Shown: positions 49,749 to 59,851 of the stretch, one piece after another | Layout: each line of letters opens with the position of its first letter | Position numbering within the stretch: the stretch's first letter is position 1 | Assembly: GCF_000478175.1 (NCBI RefSeq) | Contig: NZ_KI515774.1 | Span: forward strand, 473,949-537,948 | Source: Corynebacterium sp. KPL1814 | GTDB taxonomy: Bacteria; Actinomycetota; Actinomycetes; Mycobacteriales; Mycobacteriaceae | Direction of reading: 5' to 3' | DNA: 64,000 nucleotides | Notes under the pieces: generated by a model | Told to the model about the DNA's origin: nothing | Seen by the model: the letters and a program-made list of their open reading frames with translations, nothing else | The model's database searches: none | Made by a program: the position numbers and the translations under genes

Positions 49749-50311
49749 TAGGAGGCCTTCTTACCCATCAGGTCGGGGAATGCGGAGTGAACACCAACGG
49801 CGATGATGACGGCCACGATGAGCTTTGCGGTGTCAACGAGGACGAACGGGCCTTGCGCCGCGATGGCCGGGCCTACATCCAGCCCGGAGCGAAGCATCAG
49901 GCCGATGGCGCCACAGGTGTACTGCACCAAGAGGCCAACGATGGCTGCGATAGCGAGAACCACGGTCATGCCGCCCTTTCCGCGTGGAGCGCGGTAAGCA
50001 ATGGCGCCGGCGGCGATAGGGGAGAGCACGTATCCGATGATGTATCCCACGGTAGGGCCGGCAAGCGCCCGGAGCGTGGTGCCACCGCCTGCCAAAATGG
50101 GCAATGCCAAACCAATAAAGAGGAATAGGAGTCCAACGTAGCCGCCGCGTTTTCCGCCCAAGATGAGGCCGGCCAAAATGAGTGCGGCGTTTTGCAAGAC
50201 GATGGGGACGCCGGCGGTGCCTACGGGGATAGAAACGAAGGCTAAAACGATAACGAGGGCGGTAAATACCGCAACATAAGCAATGGTGGTTGCCACGGAG
50301 TTCTTCTGCAT
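49748..50311 (-). CDS. bioY: Biotin transporter substrate-binding subunit BioY
   Basis: S-component of the ECF importer, 187 aa, six helices. PVGTAGVPIVLQNAALILAGLILGGKRG-type segment (VPIVLQNAALILAGLI) and LRALAGPTVGYIIGYVL are BioY hallmarks. The ATG at 50311 has TAATCT 6 nt upstream and no ribosome site, suggesting a leaderless mRNA. A palindromic operator lies further upstream. Confidence 0.95.
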   Translation of the reverse strand: MQKNSVATTIAYVAVFTALVIVLAFVSIPVGTAGVPIVLQNAALILAGLILGGKRGGYVGLLFLFIGLALPILAGGGTTLRALAGPTVGYIIGYVLSPIAAGAIAYRAPRGKGGMTVVLAIAAIVGLLVQYTCGAIGLMLRSGLDVGPAIAAQGPFVLVDTAKLIVAVIIAVGVHSAFPDLMGKKAS

Positions 50312-50317
50312 GGAAAA

Positions 50318-50323
50318 AGATTA
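50318..50323 (-). promoter_or_regulatory. -10 element (TAATCT) of bioYMN
   Basis: Minus-strand TAATCT, then 6 nt, then ATG. Leaderless pattern. Confidence 0.5.
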
Positions 50324-50357
50324 GCATCTTGGATAAAGACGCTGTAGACATGCGTAT

Positions 50358-50372
50358 TTGAACGTTGTTCAA
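50358..50372. promoter_or_regulatory. Perfect palindrome, probable BioQ operator
   Basis: TTGAACGTTGTTCAA has 6-bp arms and a 3-bp centre and fits the TGAAC-N3-GTT-type site of the corynebacterial biotin repressor BioQ. It is 35 bp upstream of the bioY -10 box, so it would cover the -35 or just upstream. Confidence 0.7.
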
Positions 50373-50441
50373 GGAGGGCATTTTTGGAGTTCTGGTAAAG
50401 GTTTTGGAAAAATTTCCATGGTGGTGGGTAGGATTGCGCGC

Positions 50442-50657
50442 ATGCGATTGACGGAGTACCACCAATTGGTTGTGGATGAATTTGGCGAATCAAAAGGGGC
50501 GTGGATTAGCCATTCGCATGTTTTATCTATGCTCAATGGAACGCCGGATGAGCTTATCGAACGTGGCATCGATCCCCGCCGTGTCTGGATAGGGCTGTGC
50601 GATGACTTCGATGTCCCCCAAGAGCGCCGTCTCGGCGTAGATTACCCAACCTTATAG
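50442..50657 (+). CDS. DUF3046 family protein
   Basis: A 71-aa protein found upstream of recA across Actinobacteria. MRLTEYHQLVVDEFGESKGAWISHSHVLS (blocks RLTEYHQLVVDEFGE and WISHSHVL) and GIDPRRVWIGLCDDFDVP are the conserved core. The start at 50442 is set by the family; the frame is open upstream to 50358 but that region holds the bioYMN operator. Function unknown. Confidence 0.88.
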   Translation: MRLTEYHQLVVDEFGESKGAWISHSHVLSMLNGTPDELIERGIDPRRVWIGLCDDFDVPQERRLGVDYPTL

Positions 50658-50696
50658 GGTTTAGAGAAGCCGAAAAGGCGTGTCCATTTACGATAT

Positions 50697-50712
50697 TCGA
50701 ACAGATGTATGT
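50697..50712. promoter_or_regulatory. Candidate LexA (SOS) box upstream of recA
   Basis: TCGAACAGATGTATGT keeps the left arm and centre of the corynebacterial LexA consensus TCGAAMANNTGTTCGA but departs in the right arm. It lies 127 bp before the recA ATG. Confidence 0.5.
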
Positions 50713-50838
50713 ACTCTAGTTGGGGTGTCGGTGTGGGCGACTACAGTGGGATTGCATTGAGGGCGGAACCATTTAGGGCTCTGCAGCAGTCTAATTTAAG
50801 TGTTCACGTAGCGTCGTACGAGATAAGGATTTATAACA

Positions 50839-51975
50839 ATGGCAACGAAAAAGAAATCATCCTCAGCCGCAACCAAGGGAGATGACCGCCAGAAGGCGCT
50901 AGATGCCGCTATGGCCATGATCGAAAAGGATTATGGCAAAGGCGCCGTTATGCGCTTGGGTGATGATAACCGGCCGCCCATCAAGGCCATTTCTTCCGGC
51001 AACACGGCAATCGACGTGGCGCTGGGCATCGGCGGCTTTCCCCGCGGGCGAATTGTGGAAATTTATGGCCCAGAGTCCTCCGGTAAGACGACGGTGGCAT
51101 TGCACGCAATTGCCTCGGCGCAAAAAGACGGCGGCATTGCAGCGTTTATCGATGCCGAGCACGCCCTCGACCCCCAATATGCGCGCCTGCTAGGCGTCGA
51201 CACCGATAATCTCCTCGTATCCCAGCCCGATACCGGTGAGCAGGCCTTAGAAATCGCGGATATGCTGGTGCGCTCCGGCGCTATCGACATCATCGTGGTG
51301 GACTCCGTGGCGGCGCTGACCCCGAAGGCGGAAATCGAAGGCGAGATGGGCGATAGCCACGTGGGCCTGCAAGCCCGCCTTATGTCCCAGGCCTTGCGTA
51401 AAATGACCGGTGCGCTATACAACTCCGGTACCACCGCAATCTTCATCAACCAGCTGCGCGAAAAGATTGGTGTGATGTTCGGTTCCCCGGAAACCACCAC
51501 CGGTGGTAAAGCGCTGAAGTTCTATTCCTCCGTGCGCTGCGATATCCGCCGTATCCAAACGCTGAAGGATGGCCAAGACGCCATTGGCAACCGCACGAAG
51601 CTCAAGGTCGTAAAGAATAAGGTGTCCCCACCATTCAAGATCGCCGAGTTCGACATCATGTATGGCGAGGGTATCTCTCGGGAGTCCTCCATCATTGATC
51701 TCGGCGTAGAAAACGGCTTCATCCGCAAGTCTGGCTCCTGGTTTACCTATGAAGGCGATCAGTTAGGCCAAGGTAAGGAGAAGGCCCGCTCCTTCTTGAA
51801 GAACAACCCTGACCTTGCCAATGAGATCGAAAAGAAGATATTCCAGAAGCTCGGCATTGGGGAAGAGGCGGCAAATGGTGAAGAAGCTACCGCCATGGAT
51901 GTCCCGGGCTCCGATGACCCATTGACGGATGAGTCCGTAGATTTGGTCCCGAACGTCGACTTCGATGACGACTAA
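50839..51975 (+). CDS. recA: Recombinase RecA
   Basis: DNA strand-exchange ATPase and SOS coprotease; 378 aa. Walker [10 protein letters not shown], the [13 protein letters not shown]alker B region, the L2 loop region with [18 protein letters not shown] and a standard C-terminal domain are present. There is no intein, unlike M. tuberculosis RecA. The start at 50839 follows AAGGATTTATAACA. recX is 39 bp downstream. Confidence 0.98.
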   Translation: MATKKKSSSAATKGDDRQKALDAAMAMIEKDYGKGAVMRLGDDNRPPIKAISSGNTAIDVALGIGGFPRGRIVEIYGPESSGKTTVALHAIASAQKDGGIAAFIDAEHALDPQYARLLGVDTDNLLVSQPDTGEQALEIADMLVRSGAIDIIVVDSVAALTPKAEIEGEMGDSHVGLQARLMSQALRKMTGALYNSGTTAIFINQLREKIGVMFGSPETTTGGKALKFYSSVRCDIRRIQTLKDGQDAIGNRTKLKVVKNKVSPPFKIAEFDIMYGEGISRESSIIDLGVENGFIRKSGSWFTYEGDQLGQGKEKARSFLKNNPDLANEIEKKIFQKLGIGEEAANGEEATAMDVPGSDDPLTDESVDLVPNVDFDDD

Positions 51976-52014
51976 TCCTGTCCACCTGCAATCCCACCGC
52001 TTATAACCCACACT

Positions 52015-52614
52015 ATGAATCAACCCGCCTCTGAAAAACTAGAGCAACTCCGCCAGGCCCTTGTCGCCTATGAAAAAGGAGAAGCCGGGGGCGGGCTTTT
52101 TGATCGGGAGGCCGAAGAGGCAAAATCCAAGGTTCGCTCCCGCGCCTTGGGTTTGCTCGACCAGCGTTCGCGGTCCCGTCAGGAATTGTATGACCGTCTA
52201 GTACAAGTCGAATTCGCCCCCGAGGTGGTGGAAGATGTCCTCGATGACCTAGCCCATGCGGGCCTCATCAATGATGCCGCCTTTGCCGCCGAATGGGTGC
52301 GGCAGCGGCATAAGCGGAGGGGGAAATCGCGCAGCGTCCTCGACCGCGAGCTCCGGGAAAAGGGCGTAAGCCAAGCGGATAGAGACGAAGCCCTCGAGCA
52401 AATAGATGCCGCCGATGAAGAAGCTATGGCCCGAGCCTTGGCGGAAAAGAAAGCGCGCAGCGTGAAATCCGTTCCTGCGGATAAGAAGGAACGGGATAAG
52501 GCGCTGCGCAGGATCGTAGGCGTATTGGCGCGCCGTGGGTTCAACGAGGGAATGTCTTTGAACATTGCCATTAGCGCCCTCGAGGAGCGTTGCGAGGAGC
52601 TTTCTTCACCTTAA
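52015..52614 (+). CDS. recX: RecA regulator RecX
   Basis: Binds RecA filaments and restrains their activity; 199 aa. RSRQELYDRLVQVEF and DLAHAGLINDAAFAAEWVRQR are the RecX repeats, followed by KSRSVLDRELREKGV and RIVGVLARRGF. Encoded directly after recA, as usual. The spacing suggests co-transcription. Confidence 0.94.
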   Translation: MNQPASEKLEQLRQALVAYEKGEAGGGLFDREAEEAKSKVRSRALGLLDQRSRSRQELYDRLVQVEFAPEVVEDVLDDLAHAGLINDAAFAAEWVRQRHKRRGKSRSVLDRELREKGVSQADRDEALEQIDAADEEAMARALAEKKARSVKSVPADKKERDKALRRIVGVLARRGFNEGMSLNIAISALEERCEELSSP

Positions 52615-52632
52615 AAACCCGCGATGGGGTTT
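52614..52632 (+). terminator. Weak terminator after recX
   Basis: AAACCC pairs with GGGTTT around a 6-nt loop, overlapping the recX stop. T-run is short. Confidence 0.35.
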
Positions 52633-52760
52633 AGCACCGTGTGGACTCCAACCTAGGTACTCGCGCACGCGCCCCAAGCACCGCACCACGCACTCGAACC
52701 CACTTGGCTGCCTTCACGGGCGCCCAGCAGCGACGGTTATGAGTTGTTCTGGGTGATGGC

Positions 52761-52766
52761 TAGACT
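52761..52766 (+). promoter_or_regulatory. -10 element (TAGACT) of miaB
   Basis: TAGACT stands 8 nt before the GTG at 52775, with no ribosome site. Leaderless pattern. Confidence 0.55.
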
Positions 52767-52774
52767 ATGCCGAC

Positions 52775-54301
52775 GTGGAGCAGACAATTCCTGAAACTCG
52801 TACCTATGAAGTCCGAACCTTCGGCTGCCAGATGAATGTGCACGATTCTGAGCGCATCTCTGGCCTGCTGGAGGAAGCTGGCTACGCGGCCGCAGACGAG
52901 GCCACGGAGCCGGATCTCGTCGTCTTTAACACGTGCGCAGTCCGCGAAAACGCCGACAAGCGCCTGTACGGCACGCTGGGCGCATTGAAAAAGACGAAGG
53001 AGAACCACCCAGGCATGCAAATTGCCGTGGGCGGGTGCCTTGCGCAAAAGGATAAGGACACCGTCCTTGACAATGCACCGTGGGTGGATGCCGTTTTCGG
53101 CACCCACAATATGGCAGCATTGCCGACCCTCCTCGAGCGCGCCCGCCATAACGCGGAAGCCCAAGTAGAGATCGTCGATTCGCTAGAGGCGTTCCCCTCG
53201 GTATTGCCCGCTAAGCGCGAATCCGCCTACGCGGGTTTGGTATCGGTGTCCGTGGGCTGTAATAACACCTGCACGTTCTGCATCGTTCCCTCCCTGCGCG
53301 GAAAGGAAGAGGACCGCCGGCCGGGCGATATCCTAGCCGAGGTACAAGCGCTAGTGGATCAGGGCGTCTCTGAGGTCACCCTCTTGGGCCAAAACGTCAA
53401 CGCCTACGGCGTGAATTTCGCCGATCCAGAATTGCCGCGCGACCGCTTCGCTTTCTCGAAGCTGCTGCGCGAGGTGGGAAAGATCGACGGCCTCGAGCGC
53501 CTGCGGTTTACCTCTCCGCACCCGGCAGAATTTACCTCGGATGTCATCGACGCCATGGCGGAAACCCCGGCCGTGTGCCCGCAGCTGCACATGCCGCTGC
53601 AGTCCGGATCGGATAAGGTCTTGAAGGACATGCGCCGCTCTTACCGCACGAAGAAGTTCTTGCGCATCCTCGATGAGGTTCGCGAGAAGATTCCAAACGC
53701 GGCGATTACTACCGATATCATCGTCGGCTTCCCAGGCGAGACCGAGGAAGATTTCCAGGACACCATGGAGTTGGTTCGCCGCGCCCGCTTCGCTTCGGCG
53801 TTTACCTTCCAGTATTCCCCGCGCCCTGGCACCCCTGCGGCAGAGATGGAAAACCAGGTGCCTAAGGAAGTCGTCCAGGATCGCTTCGAGCGGCTCGTTG
53901 CGCTGCAGGATAGCATCCAGGCAGAGGAGAACCAGAAGCTCGTGGGCACTGAGGTGGAGCTTTTGGTCCAGGCAGAAGGCGGGCGCAAGAACGACGAGAC
54001 TCACCGCATGTCGGGTCGCGCTCGCGATGGGCGCCTTGTGCACTTTAGCCCTATCGACGACAACGGCGCGGATATCTCCGCCGAGATTCGCCCCGGCGAC
54101 GTCGTGCGCACCAAGGTCACCGGTGCAGGCTCGTTCTTCTTGCTTGCCGATGCCGCAGTAGCCACCCACACCCGCACCAAGGCCGGCGACATGTCGGCGG
54201 CGGGCCAAACCCCCACTACCGCTCCCATTGGGGTGGGGCTGGGATTGCCGGGCATCGGCAAGCCTGCTGGTGCTGCCGCAGCGGATTCCTGCGGCTGCTA
54301 A
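52775..54301 (+). CDS. miaB: tRNA-2-methylthio-N6-dimethylallyladenosine synthase
   Basis: Radical-SAM enzyme that adds the methylthio group to i6A37 of tRNA, the step after MiaA (also in this window); 508 aa. The N-terminal UPF0004 domain carries three cluster cysteines (FGCQMN, NTCAVRE, GGCLAQ). The radical-SAM motif is [13 protein letters not shown] domain lies at about 375-450. The last ~40 residues are a Gly/Ala-rich extension ending SCGC. GTG start, leaderless. Confidence 0.96.
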   Translation: MEQTIPETRTYEVRTFGCQMNVHDSERISGLLEEAGYAAADEATEPDLVVFNTCAVRENADKRLYGTLGALKKTKENHPGMQIAVGGCLAQKDKDTVLDNAPWVDAVFGTHNMAALPTLLERARHNAEAQVEIVDSLEAFPSVLPAKRESAYAGLVSVSVGCNNTCTFCIVPSLRGKEEDRRPGDILAEVQALVDQGVSEVTLLGQNVNAYGVNFADPELPRDRFAFSKLLREVGKIDGLERLRFTSPHPAEFTSDVIDAMAETPAVCPQLHMPLQSGSDKVLKDMRRSYRTKKFLRILDEVREKIPNAAITTDIIVGFPGETEEDFQDTMELVRRARFASAFTFQYSPRPGTPAAEMENQVPKEVVQDRFERLVALQDSIQAEENQKLVGTEVELLVQAEGGRKNDETHRMSGRARDGRLVHFSPIDDNGADISAEIRPGDVVRTKVTGAGSFFLLADAAVATHTRTKAGDMSAAGQTPTTAPIGVGLGLPGIGKPAGAAAADSCGC

Positions 54302-54310
54302 CCGGGGGAG

Positions 54311-54316
54311 TAGGCT
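54311..54316 (+). promoter_or_regulatory. -10 element (TAGGCT) of the Rv2732c-like gene
   Basis: TAGGCT lies 8 nt before the ATG at 54325. Leaderless pattern. Confidence 0.5.
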
Positions 54317-54324
54317 AGGGTTCC

Positions 54325-54951
54325 ATGAGAGAGCGAAATACCACCACCGCCGCCCAGGAGGCGGCACAGGCGGAGCGCCGAGCAGCACAAACCATGGATT
54401 TGCGTGGGCAGAAGCTGACGCTGTGGATCGCTGTGGCGGCCTATATTGTCTACCTCATCGTTCCTTATGCCGGTTCTGCCCACGGGTGGCAGGTTCTCAG
54501 TTTTGGCACCACCGACGGCGGGGTAAAGATCTCGCTGATGGAAACCGTCTCCGCGTGGCTCGCGCTTCTCGGCGTGGGCGTGCTGACGACGGCGACCCTG
54601 CTGACCCGCCGCGCCACACTCGGGCTGATTGCGTGGATGATGGTGACGGTTTCATTCTTCGTTAACCTGTGGGGCTTTTGGTACCGCGGTTCCACCGCGG
54701 ATGCCCCGGCCATCGGCATGTGGGTGGGCATGCTCGCCACTTTTTTGGCCTTCTTGGGCTTTAGCCTCGTCGCCCTGCGCCGCAGCCCGGAGCAACGCGC
54801 TGCCGAGGAAAAGGTCCGTGCATCGGCGGGCCAGCTGGATGAGGTAGGCAAAATCCAGTCCGATATTGCGTCCCCGCAGCCGCAAGAGATGCTTGTCGAT
54901 GACCGCCGGAAAAAGGCCGCCGAGCGCCACCGCCACCAGCACGAAGGCTAA
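54325..54951 (+). CDS. Rv2732c-family membrane protein
   Basis: A 208-aa protein with a charged, Ala-rich N-terminus, four hydrophobic segments at about 33-52, 71-91, 95-117 and 128-152, and a basic His/Arg-rich cytosolic tail. Position between miaB and the DUF349 gene matches Rv2732c of M. tuberculosis. Its end overlaps the end of the convergent acetyltransferase gene by 4 bp. Function unknown. Confidence 0.82.
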   Translation: MRERNTTTAAQEAAQAERRAAQTMDLRGQKLTLWIAVAAYIVYLIVPYAGSAHGWQVLSFGTTDGGVKISLMETVSAWLALLGVGVLTTATLLTRRATLGLIAWMMVTVSFFVNLWGFWYRGSTADAPAIGMWVGMLATFLAFLGFSLVALRRSPEQRAAEEKVRASAGQLDEVGKIQSDIASPQPQEMLVDDRRKKAAERHRHQHEG

Positions 54952-56048
54952 AGGTGCAGCTCCCAGGCTGAGGATTGGGAGATTTCCCGCGCCCCGAGCC
55001 GCGCGTATAGCGCGTTCATAGCACCATCGCCAGCAGCGACTGAGCAATAGCAGCGGCGCACCTGTGGCCACGCTCCGTTGACCTCGTGCAGGGCAGTGAG
55101 CTTAGCTAATTGCGCCAAGCCTTGCCGGCGGTGGTCACGGTCGGTGACGGTAAGAGTCCATTCGCAGACCTCCGGATCCGCCGCCTCGTGCCGCGCCAGT
55201 TCCGTGAGCGCCACGATGTCGCCGGCGTCATCAATGAGCGCAACGAGCAGCGTATGCCCGCGCCGCGAACGCAGGCGTTGGTGCGCCTCTTCCAACCGCT
55301 GCCTGGACCACACGATGGGCTCGGTGGACAGGGTGCCGGTATCGGCATCCGCGGACGCGACAGTTAAAAGGCGCATGACATCGTCGATATGCTCTTCCGG
55401 TATGGCATAGTCCTGCCATACCGCGGCCGAAAGCCCGGGCGGAAAGAGGGCAGCAGCCGGTTGTTCTGGAATATCGATGGCTAGTTGTCGCTCGCTATGG
55501 CGCTGCGTAAAGCCTAAGGATTGATAGACCTCCGCCATCGCGTCGTACTCCGGCGAAGTCTCCGGCGGGTGCAGCAGGCCCGCGTGCGCCACGCTACGGC
55601 CGAGCTGCTGGGTGATTTTTAAGGCTGTATCTCCCATCCAGGTAGCCACCTTCTGCCTCTTGGCATCAAGGGGTTCTCCGGGCAGTGGCAGATCGCAGAG
55701 GACGCACTCGATTTCCGCGGCATTCCGCTCCTCTAAAAGCGGGAGGCTGATGTGGATAAATCCCACGTAGTCCAGCTCTGGACTCGGTGCAGTGGCTGGA
55801 ATTTGCGGCAGACCAAGCTCGGAGACGGGCCCAAGCGTCGCCGGCCCATCGACCACGGCGAAAAGGTAGGTCTGCGATTCGCCCGAACCCTGCAGGCGGT
55901 GCACCACGCGGCTAGGCGAGGTCGAGGCCGCTGCATCCCCGCTGGCTTCCTGCGCCGCAAGGTTTGCCCAGAAAACAAACGATCGGATGCAATCCGCCGG
56001 TTCATCCTCGGCTATCTGGGTTGGGCGCGCAATCTGAACGAGGTGCAC
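54948..56048 (-). CDS. GNAT-family acetyltransferase with two GNAT-like halves
   Basis: A 366-aa protein. The C-terminal GNAT domain is clear: EWTLTVTDRDHRRQGLAQLAKLTALH is the acetyl-CoA-binding region (Q/RxxGxG/A-like RRQGLA), followed by a final YARLGAREI motif. The N-terminal half looks like a degenerate GNAT fold, an arrangement shared with mycothiol synthase MshD but without enough match to call it that. Adjacent to the DUF349 gene (1-bp overlap), so these are co-transcribed. Substrate unknown. Confidence 0.75.
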   Translation of the reverse strand: MHLVQIARPTQIAEDEPADCIRSFVFWANLAAQEASGDAAASTSPSRVVHRLQGSGESQTYLFAVVDGPATLGPVSELGLPQIPATAPSPELDYVGFIHISLPLLEERNAAEIECVLCDLPLPGEPLDAKRQKVATWMGDTALKITQQLGRSVAHAGLLHPPETSPEYDAMAEVYQSLGFTQRHSERQLAIDIPEQPAAALFPPGLSAAVWQDYAIPEEHIDDVMRLLTVASADADTGTLSTEPIVWSRQRLEEAHQRLRSRRGHTLLVALIDDAGDIVALTELARHEAADPEVCEWTLTVTDRDHRRQGLAQLAKLTALHEVNGAWPQVRRCYCSVAAGDGAMNALYARLGAREISQSSAWELHL

Positions 56049-57352
56049 TATTTATCGTTGACGGCATTGGCAGCGGCATCGGCGAATTCCTGCCATTGCT
56101 CCGCCTGCGCGCGCAGCTCCGCGGCCTTCTTCTCCTTGCCCTTAGCTTCCGCGGCCGCGGACTGGGCCTTGAAGTCTTCCACCTTGGCCTGGAACTGGGC
56201 CACGCGGGCCTGCGCTTCGGGGTCGGTGCGACGCCATTCGGATTCCTCCGCCTGGGTGACGCGCTTTTCTAGCTGTTCAATCTTGGATTCGTACTCGCGG
56301 ATTTGGTTGCGGGGCACAAAGCCGATTTCCTCCCACTTTTCCTGCAGCTCGCGCAGCTTAGCCTTGGCCTTGTCCATGCTTTGCGATGGGTCGATTAGGC
56401 TGTCGTATTCCGCAAGCAACGCGTCCTTTGCCTTGGCGTTTTCGGCGAACTCGCGGTCCCGCTCGTCGTTGACGGCATTGCGGGCATCGAAGAAGCGGTC
56501 CTGGGCGGCGCGGAACTTCGCCCACAGCTGGTCATCGACCTCGCGTGGGGCGCGGCCAGCCGCCTTCCACTCCGCCATGAGATCGCGGTAGGCGCGGGCG
56601 GTGGGACCCCAATCGGTGGAGTCCTGGATGGCTTCAGCGCGCTCGACCAGCTCTTCCTTCTTCTTCCGCGCCGCAGCACGGGCGCGATCGAGATCCGCAA
56701 AGTGCGAACCGCGGCGCCGATTAAAGGAATCGCGGGCGCGCGAATAGCGCTTCCACAGGCCGTCATCGGTCTTCTTATCGATGCCCTTAATCTGCTTCCA
56801 CTCTTCCAAAATGGCGCGGATGCGGTCGCCGGCGGCCTTCCACTCGGTGGAATTCTCGGCAATCTCTTCAGCCTCGGCGGCGAGCTTTTCCTTCGCCGCA
56901 ATCGCATCCTGCCGGCGCTTTTCCCGCTCCGCCTGCGCCTGTTCACCGGCCACAACGGAGTGATCAATAACCGCCGCGAGGCGGCGATCCAGCGCCGCGA
57001 TATCGCCAATGACCGCAGCGGTAGGCAGGGTCTCGCGGAGTTCGGCGGCGGTTTGCTTGATTCCTGCGGCCTCGCTGGGGTTGGCGCGCAGGCGAGCCTC
57101 TAGGAGCTCGATCTCGGTGGCTAGGTCGTCATAGCGGGCGCCGAAGTGCTCGAGGCCTTCCTGCGCAGAACCTGCCTGCCATTCCCCAATCTTGCGCTCG
57201 CCCTCGGGGGCGGAAACGAAGACGGACCCATCGGCATCGACGCGCCCCCACTTGGCCGGATCGTTCTTGCTCGGAGATTGCACGGGCACGGGCTTGGCTG
57301 TGGGGCGGGGGCCCTTCTTGGGCATGGAACCTGGGGTTGGGGTGGGAGACAT
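56048..57352 (-). CDS. DUF349 domain-containing coiled-coil protein
   Basis: A 434-aa, almost wholly helical protein. The Pro-rich start (residues 1-30) is disordered. Three DUF349-like repeats follow, visible as WKAAGDRIRAILEEWKQI, YRDLMAEWKAAGRAPREVDDQLW and LRELQEKWEEIGFVPR. The C-terminus is an Ala/Glu/Lys-rich coiled coil. The ATG at 57352 has AGGAGGG upstream; an in-frame ATG further up lacks one. The M. tuberculosis counterpart is Rv2731. DUF349 proteins have been linked to RNA/ribosome-associated functions, but here that is not shown. Confidence 0.82.
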   Translation of the reverse strand: MSPTPTPGSMPKKGPRPTAKPVPVQSPSKNDPAKWGRVDADGSVFVSAPEGERKIGEWQAGSAQEGLEHFGARYDDLATEIELLEARLRANPSEAAGIKQTAAELRETLPTAAVIGDIAALDRRLAAVIDHSVVAGEQAQAEREKRRQDAIAAKEKLAAEAEEIAENSTEWKAAGDRIRAILEEWKQIKGIDKKTDDGLWKRYSRARDSFNRRRGSHFADLDRARAAARKKKEELVERAEAIQDSTDWGPTARAYRDLMAEWKAAGRAPREVDDQLWAKFRAAQDRFFDARNAVNDERDREFAENAKAKDALLAEYDSLIDPSQSMDKAKAKLRELQEKWEEIGFVPRNQIREYESKIEQLEKRVTQAEESEWRRTDPEAQARVAQFQAKVEDFKAQSAAAEAKGKEKKAAELRAQAEQWQEFADAAANAVNDK

Positions 57353-57488
57353 GGAAAGCCCTCCTAGACATATATCGCCGCGCGTCACGGCTGCCGGATG
57401 AAATCACTGGTTACATTACCGCGAAAAATCGATGTGTGCCTAGAATCTATTTAATTACCTCCACTTGGGTAGATAGTATAGAGGAATA

Positions 57489-58109
57489 ATGTTCAATCTC
57501 ATGGTTATGCCCGCCTCGCCGGCGCTGGCAGTCGAGCTAGCCCCCAACGACGCCGCCTCGCGGGCACTGCTCGCGGCGGCGCGCACGCTCGCGGTCGAAG
57601 CCGCTGCCGCCGGCATTAGTGAGGCAGAAATTATTGGATCCCGCTCCCCACGGTGGCATACCCGCCATACCGGAAGCCTGCGCGCCTGGGGAGCCGACCA
57701 AGTGCACGTGGGCGCCGGAAACTACCTGCCAGAGATCATGGCCCACTACGTCTTATCCACGGTCCCACAGATAACGGTTCGCGATAGCCGCGATTACCTG
57801 GGTACACCAGCCCCAAAGGTCCTTACCATCGTGGTCGCAGACGGCAGCGCGGGCCTTACCGAGAGGGCACCGCTGGCCCTTATCCCCGGCGCGCAGGAGG
57901 CGCACCGGTGGTGCGAGGAGGTGTTGATGGGGGCATCGGCAAGCAGCGATGCCGAGTGGCTTAAGCAACGCGGCGTGGAAGAGCCGGAGCTCTGGTTGGA
58001 GCTTTCCGGTTGCGCACCTAAGCGCGCGCAGGTGCGGGCGACAGATGCCACCCTCGGGGTCGGACGCTACGTAGCTGGCTGGGAGGTAACATGCGCCCCA
58101 TCGCAGTAG
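57489..58109 (+). CDS. Rv2728c-like protein, possible class III extradiol dioxygenase fold
   Basis: A 206-aa protein. [13 protein letters not shown] near the start and [22 protein letters not shown] in the middle resemble the LigB-like proteins encoded before miaA in Actinobacteria; metal-binding His residues are not convincing, so enzymatic activity is doubtful. AGAGGA lies before the ATG, and a -10-like TAGTAT lies at 57474-57479. Overlaps miaA by 19 bp, hence coupled. Confidence 0.72.
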   Translation: MFNLMVMPASPALAVELAPNDAASRALLAAARTLAVEAAAAGISEAEIIGSRSPRWHTRHTGSLRAWGADQVHVGAGNYLPEIMAHYVLSTVPQITVRDSRDYLGTPAPKVLTIVVADGSAGLTERAPLALIPGAQEAHRWCEEVLMGASASSDAEWLKQRGVEEPELWLELSGCAPKRAQVRATDATLGVGRYVAGWEVTCAPSQ

Positions 58110-58990
58110 TTGGCCCCACCGCCTCAGGCAAATCCGCCCTCGGGCTGGCCCTAGCCCATGAACTGGATGGGGAAGTGGTCAATGTCGATTCCATGCAGCT
58201 ATACCGCGGCATGGATATCGGCACCGCGAAGCTTTCCCCCGCAGAGCGCGAAGGAATTCCGCACCACCAGCTCGATGTCTGGGACGTGACGGAGACCTCT
58301 TCCGTGGCGCGCTATCAGCAGGCGGCCTTGCGCGATATCGAGGACATCATGTCCCGCGGCAAGACGCCCATCCTCGTCGGTGGATCCATGCTCTATGCCC
58401 AGGCATTGGTGGATGATTGGCAATTCCCGCCCACCGATCCGCAGGTGCGGGCCAAATACGAGGCCCGCCGCGCCGATATCGGAACCGACGCCCTCCACGC
58501 CGAGCTGGCGCGCGTCGACCCAGCCGCAGCCGCAATCATTGAGGACAAAGACCCTCGCCGCACCGTCAGGGCGCTGGAGGTCATCGAGCTGACCGGCAAG
58601 CCCTTCAAGGCCAGCCAGCCGCCGAAAAATGGCCCGCCCCGGTGGGGAACCAAGCTGCTGGGGCTGCGCACCGATAGCGAGTGGTTAAACCCGCGCATCG
58701 AAAAGCGCACGCGCCTCATGTTTGAGCAAGGCCTCGTCGAGGAAGTCGAGCGCCTGCAGGACAAGGGGCTTGTGGCCGATTCCACCGCCGGCCGCGCCAT
58801 TGGCTATGCACAGGTGCTACAAGCCCAGCGCGGCGAGCTGACGTGGGAGGATGCGGTAGAGCGCACTATTACTGGCACCCGCCGGTACGTGCGCCGCCAG
58901 CGTTCCTGGTTCAACCGCGATAAGCGCATTACCTGGCTTGATGCCGCGGGCGATACTACCGCCGAGGCTTTGTATGTGCTGCGGCGCTAG
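58091..58990 (+). CDS. miaA: tRNA dimethylallyltransferase
   Basis: Isopentenylates A37 of tRNAs reading U-starting codons; 299 aa. The P-loop is [13 protein letters not shown], the tRNA/DMAPP-binding motif is [18 protein letters not shown], and the ending [12 protein letters not shown] is conserved. It starts inside the end of the upstream gene. With miaB it makes the full ms2i6A modification. Confidence 0.96.
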   Translation: MRPIAVVGPTASGKSALGLALAHELDGEVVNVDSMQLYRGMDIGTAKLSPAEREGIPHHQLDVWDVTETSSVARYQQAALRDIEDIMSRGKTPILVGGSMLYAQALVDDWQFPPTDPQVRAKYEARRADIGTDALHAELARVDPAAAAIIEDKDPRRTVRALEVIELTGKPFKASQPPKNGPPRWGTKLLGLRTDSEWLNPRIEKRTRLMFEQGLVEEVERLQDKGLVADSTAGRAIGYAQVLQAQRGELTWEDAVERTITGTRRYVRRQRSWFNRDKRITWLDAAGDTTAEALYVLRR

Positions 58991-59000
58991 GGTAGAGGGT

Positions 59001-59846
59001 ATGAAATTTGCCAAAGGCCATGGAACTGAAAATGACTTCGTCATCGTAGAAGACTTCGACGCCAAAACGCCGCTCTCACCGGATCGCGTGGCGGCGCTGT
59101 GTGACCGCCGGGCAGGAATCGGCGGCGATGGCCTGCTGCGGGTGGTTCGCGCCGGCGCCCTCGTGGACGCGGGCGAGCTGGTGGCCTTGCCGGACGGGGT
59201 GGATGCTGCCGATTGGTTCATGGATTACCGCAACGCCGATGGCTCCGTGGCGGAAATGTGCGGCAACGGCACCCGCGTCTTTGCCCATTGGTTGCGCTCG
59301 CACGACTTGGTTGGCGAGGACGCATTCACCATCGGCACCCGGGCGGGCGCCAAGCAGGTAACGGTGCATTCCTGTGATGCCACTGCCGCTAGCGTCACTG
59401 TGGAGATGGGGCCCGCGCGCGTGACCGGGGTGTCCACGGCCTCCGTAGGCGGTGAGTCCTACGCCGGCCTCGGGGTGGATATGGGCAACCCGCACCTTGC
59501 GGCCGTCATTCCAGGCCTGGAACCGGAAGCTTTGGCTACCAAGGAACTCACGGCGCCGGTCTACGATGAGTCCTTCTTCCCGGGTGGCGTGAACTTTGAG
59601 CTGGTTACCCCGCTGCGGGAGGGACACGTGCATATGCGCGTCTTCGAGCGCGGGGTTGGGGAGACGCAGTCTTGTGGCACGGGCACGGTTGCGGCAGCTA
59701 CCGCCGCGCTTGCCGATGCCGCCCAAGCCCTCGGCACCGTCCATGTCCACGTTCCTGGCGGCGAGGTCACCGTCGAGGTTTATGACAACGGCACGCGGTT
59801 GACGGGCCCGTCCGCCATCGTGGCTACGGGCGAAACGAGCTTGTAG
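59001..59846 (+). CDS. dapF: Diaminopimelate epimerase
   Basis: Converts LL- to meso-diaminopimelate for lysine and cell-wall peptides; 281 aa. The two catalytic cysteines are in AEMCGNGTR and [19 protein letters not shown] (start) and MGNPHLAAV are also conserved. The start MKFAKGHG at 59001 has GAGGGT upstream. It is 10 nt from miaA, in one operon. Confidence 0.96.
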   Translation: MKFAKGHGTENDFVIVEDFDAKTPLSPDRVAALCDRRAGIGGDGLLRVVRAGALVDAGELVALPDGVDAADWFMDYRNADGSVAEMCGNGTRVFAHWLRSHDLVGEDAFTIGTRAGAKQVTVHSCDATAASVTVEMGPARVTGVSTASVGGESYAGLGVDMGNPHLAAVIPGLEPEALATKELTAPVYDESFFPGGVNFELVTPLREGHVHMRVFERGVGETQSCGTGTVAAATAALADAAQALGTVHVHVPGGEVTVEVYDNGTRLTGPSAIVATGETSL

Positions 59847-59851
59847 AGGCG

